A stretch of DNA of 13,430 nucleotides, taken from Novosphingobium sp. UBA1948. GTDB lineage: Bacteria; Pseudomonadota; Alphaproteobacteria; Sphingomonadales; Sphingomonadaceae. Made by a program: the position numbers and the translations under genes. Below are positions 12,302-13,430 of the stretch, piece after piece; position 1 is the first letter of the stretch, and the number at the start of each line of letters is the position of its first letter. The notes under the pieces were generated by a model that worked only from the letters and a program-made list of their open reading frames with translations, ran no database searches and was not told the DNA's origin. The stretch is taken from the NCBI GenBank assembly GCA_002336765.1, contig DDES01000028.1, forward strand, positions 1 through 13,430, in the 5' to 3' direction.

Positions 12302-13066
12302 TTAGTTGCCTCGGGCGGGCAAGCCCGCCGCTCGGAGGGCCCCATGCGCCTGAGCAATCGAATATTTGCCGAAATGGAAGATGCTGGCAGCCAGAACCGC
12401 ACTGGCATGGCCCTTGGTCACCCCTTCCACCAGATGGTCGAGATTGCCCACGCCGCCGCTGGCGATGACAGGAATTCCGACACTATCGGCAATTTTGCGG
12501 GTCAGTTCCAGATCATAACCCGCCTGCGTGCCGTCACCATCCATGCTGGTCACCAGCAATTCGCCCGCGCCCAACTCAGTCAGGCGCACGGCATGTTCGA
12601 TGGCATCGATGCCGGTCGGCTTGCGCCCGCCATGGGTAAAAATCTCCCACTTGCCCGGGCTGACCCGCCGCGCGTCCACCGATGCCACGATGCACTGGCT
12701 GCCGAATTTCTCCGCAATATCGCGCACCACCTCAGGGCGGCTGACGGCGGCACTGTTCACCGCCACCTTATCCGCACCCGCCAGCAACAGCGCGCGCGCA
12801 TCCTCCGCGCTGCGCACCCCGCCGCCCACAGTGAGCGGCATGAAGCAAACCTCCGCCGTGCGCCGCACCACGTCGAGCAGCGTGCCGCGCCCCTCATGGC
12901 TGGCGCTGATGTCGAGAAAGCACAATTCATCCGCGCCTGCCGCATCATAAGCCCGCCCCTGCTCGACCGGATCGCCCGCGTCGACCAGATCGACAAAGTT
13001 CACGCCCTTCACCACGCGGCCATCACGCACATCAAGGCAGGGGATCACGCGGACACGGACGGTCAT
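12302..13066 (-). CDS. hisF: Imidazole glycerol phosphate synthase cyclase subunit HisF
   Basis: HisF uses ammonia delivered by HisH to convert PRFAR into imidazole glycerol phosphate and AICAR. The 254-residue half-barrel-repeat TIM barrel has both catalytic aspartates: D12 in VIPCLDVRDGRVVKGVNF and D131 in VASVDARR. Phosphate-binding loops are visible in TVGGGVRSAEDAR and IASGGVGNLDHLVEGV. The start at 13064-13066 is preferred over the extension to 13123 because the family begins MTVRVRVIPCLD, GGAAG stands just upstream, and the extension overlaps hisA. It begins 1 bp after the hisA stop. HisH is not in the window and presumably lies beyond hisA. Confidence 0.97.
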   Translation of the reverse strand: MTVRVRVIPCLDVRDGRVVKGVNFVDLVDAGDPVEQGRAYDAAGADELCFLDISASHEGRGTLLDVVRRTAEVCFMPLTVGGGVRSAEDARALLLAGADKVAVNSAAVSRPEVVRDIAEKFGSQCIVASVDARRVSPGKWEIFTHGGRKPTGIDAIEHAVRLTELGAGELLVTSMDGDGTQAGYDLELTRKIADSVGIPVIASGGVGNLDHLVEGVTKGHASAVLAASIFHFGKYSIAQAHGALRAAGLPARGN

Positions 13067-13067
13067 C

Positions 13068-13430
13068 TCAGTCTTCCTTTGCCGCCATCGCAATCGCGGC
13101 GGCCAGATCCAGCTTGCCTTCAAACAGCGCGCGGCCGGTAATCACACCCTCGATGCCATCCTGCGCGTGAAGCGCGAGCAGACGGATATCATCCAGCCCC
13201 TTCACGCCCCCGCTGGCGATCACCGGAATATCGACGCGGCGGGCCAGATCGACCGTCGCCTCGATATTGGCGCCCTTCAGCAAACCATCGCGGCCAATGT
13301 CGGTGAACAGCAGCGAAGCCACGCCCGCATCTTCAAACCGCCGCGCCAGATCGACCACCGCCACGTCCGACACATCGGCCCAGCCTTCGGTCGCCACGAA
13401 ACCGTCGCGCGCGTCCACCGCCACCACGAT
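13068..13430 (-). CDS. hisA: HisA (phosphoribosylformimino-AICAR-P isomerase), 5' part outside the window
   Basis: The frame is open at the right edge and ends in TGA at 13068-13070. The 120 residues present are the C-terminal half of HisA, the TIM-barrel isomerase that converts ProFAR to PRFAR, the substrate of HisF. Diagnostic segments are IVVAVDARDGFVATEGWADVS at the edge, LLFTDIGRDGLLKGAN with the second catalytic Asp, and VDIPVIASGGVKGLDDIRLL and VITGRALFEGKLDLAAAIA near the end. HisA and HisF are paralogues; the RDGLLKG segment and the position before hisF support HisA. It is co-transcribed with hisF across a 1-bp gap. Confidence 0.96.
   Translation of the reverse strand: MVVAVDARDGFVATEGWADVSDVAVVDLARRFEDAGVASLLFTDIGRDGLLKGANIEATVDLARRVDIPVIASGGVKGLDDIRLLALHAQDGIEGVITGRALFEGKLDLAAAIAMAAKED

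Noticed and set aside
12314..12329. A GGCGGGC-AA-GCCCGCC inverted repeat as hisF terminator
   Set aside because: It lies inside the last codons of hisF and has no T-tract on either strand; it codes Ala-Gly-Leu-Pro-Ala and is probably chance in GC-rich DNA.
1..13430. CRISPR arrays, insertion sequences, phage genes or defence systems
   Set aside because: No spaced repeats, terminal inverted repeats, transposase, integrase or nuclease motifs were seen; nearly all coding sequence is accounted for by core genes.

Overview
The window reads as chromosomal core sequence of a GC-rich alphaproteobacterium, most likely a sphingomonad (Novosphingobium/Sphingomonas type). This is inferred from protein style (the TonB-dependent receptor, a J-domain protein with an N-terminal Cys cluster, a Pro/Lys-rich TolA) and from the neighbourhood hisA-hisF-hisE-hinT followed by ybgC-tolQRAB-pal. 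No transposase, integrase, phage gene or CRISPR array is visible.

Layout, left to right. (1) 1-849: the end of an NTF2-like/DUF4440-type gene running in from the left edge, a tRNA-Val(UAC) on the minus strand, and an 86-residue minus-strand protein of unknown function whose last four codons are tandemly duplicated. (2) 850-3470: a plus-strand TonB-dependent outer-membrane receptor preceded by a strikingly phased array of PhoB-box-like heptamers and followed by a strong intrinsic terminator. (3) 3488-5575: a convergent, exported M3-family zinc metallopeptidase with its own candidate promoter. (4) 5591-6398: a J-domain protein, a possible divergent 44-residue small secreted or membrane protein, and a terminator. 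(5) 6425-11047: the complete minus-strand cell-envelope operon ybgC-tolQ-tolR-tolA-tolB-pal, with short or overlapping junctions except before pal, where a weak hairpin and a candidate internal promoter lie. (6) 11125-13430: hinT, hisE, a 57-residue minimal PEP-CTERM-like protein, hisF and the 3' part of hisA, all on the minus strand.

How the genes work together: TolQRA uses the proton motive force to act on TolB and Pal, which draw the outer membrane inward at division; YbgC is the customary co-encoded thioesterase. HisA, HisF and HisE catalyse steps of histidine biosynthesis. The receptor probably imports a nutrient under phosphate limitation.

The most unusual material is regulatory. First, six 11-bp units in one register (917-978), five matching the PhoB half-site and the last placed 10 bp before a possible -10 element, stand upstream of the receptor. 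Second, a near-consensus sigma-54 promoter (12124-12139) lies upstream of a tiny gene that encodes little more than a signal peptide plus a PEP-CTERM-like tail, sitting between hisF and hisE. Third, ybgC lacks a Shine-Dalgarno sequence and begins directly after two back-to-back hairpins that overlap a candidate promoter, suggesting a leaderless or structured start for the tol-pal operon.
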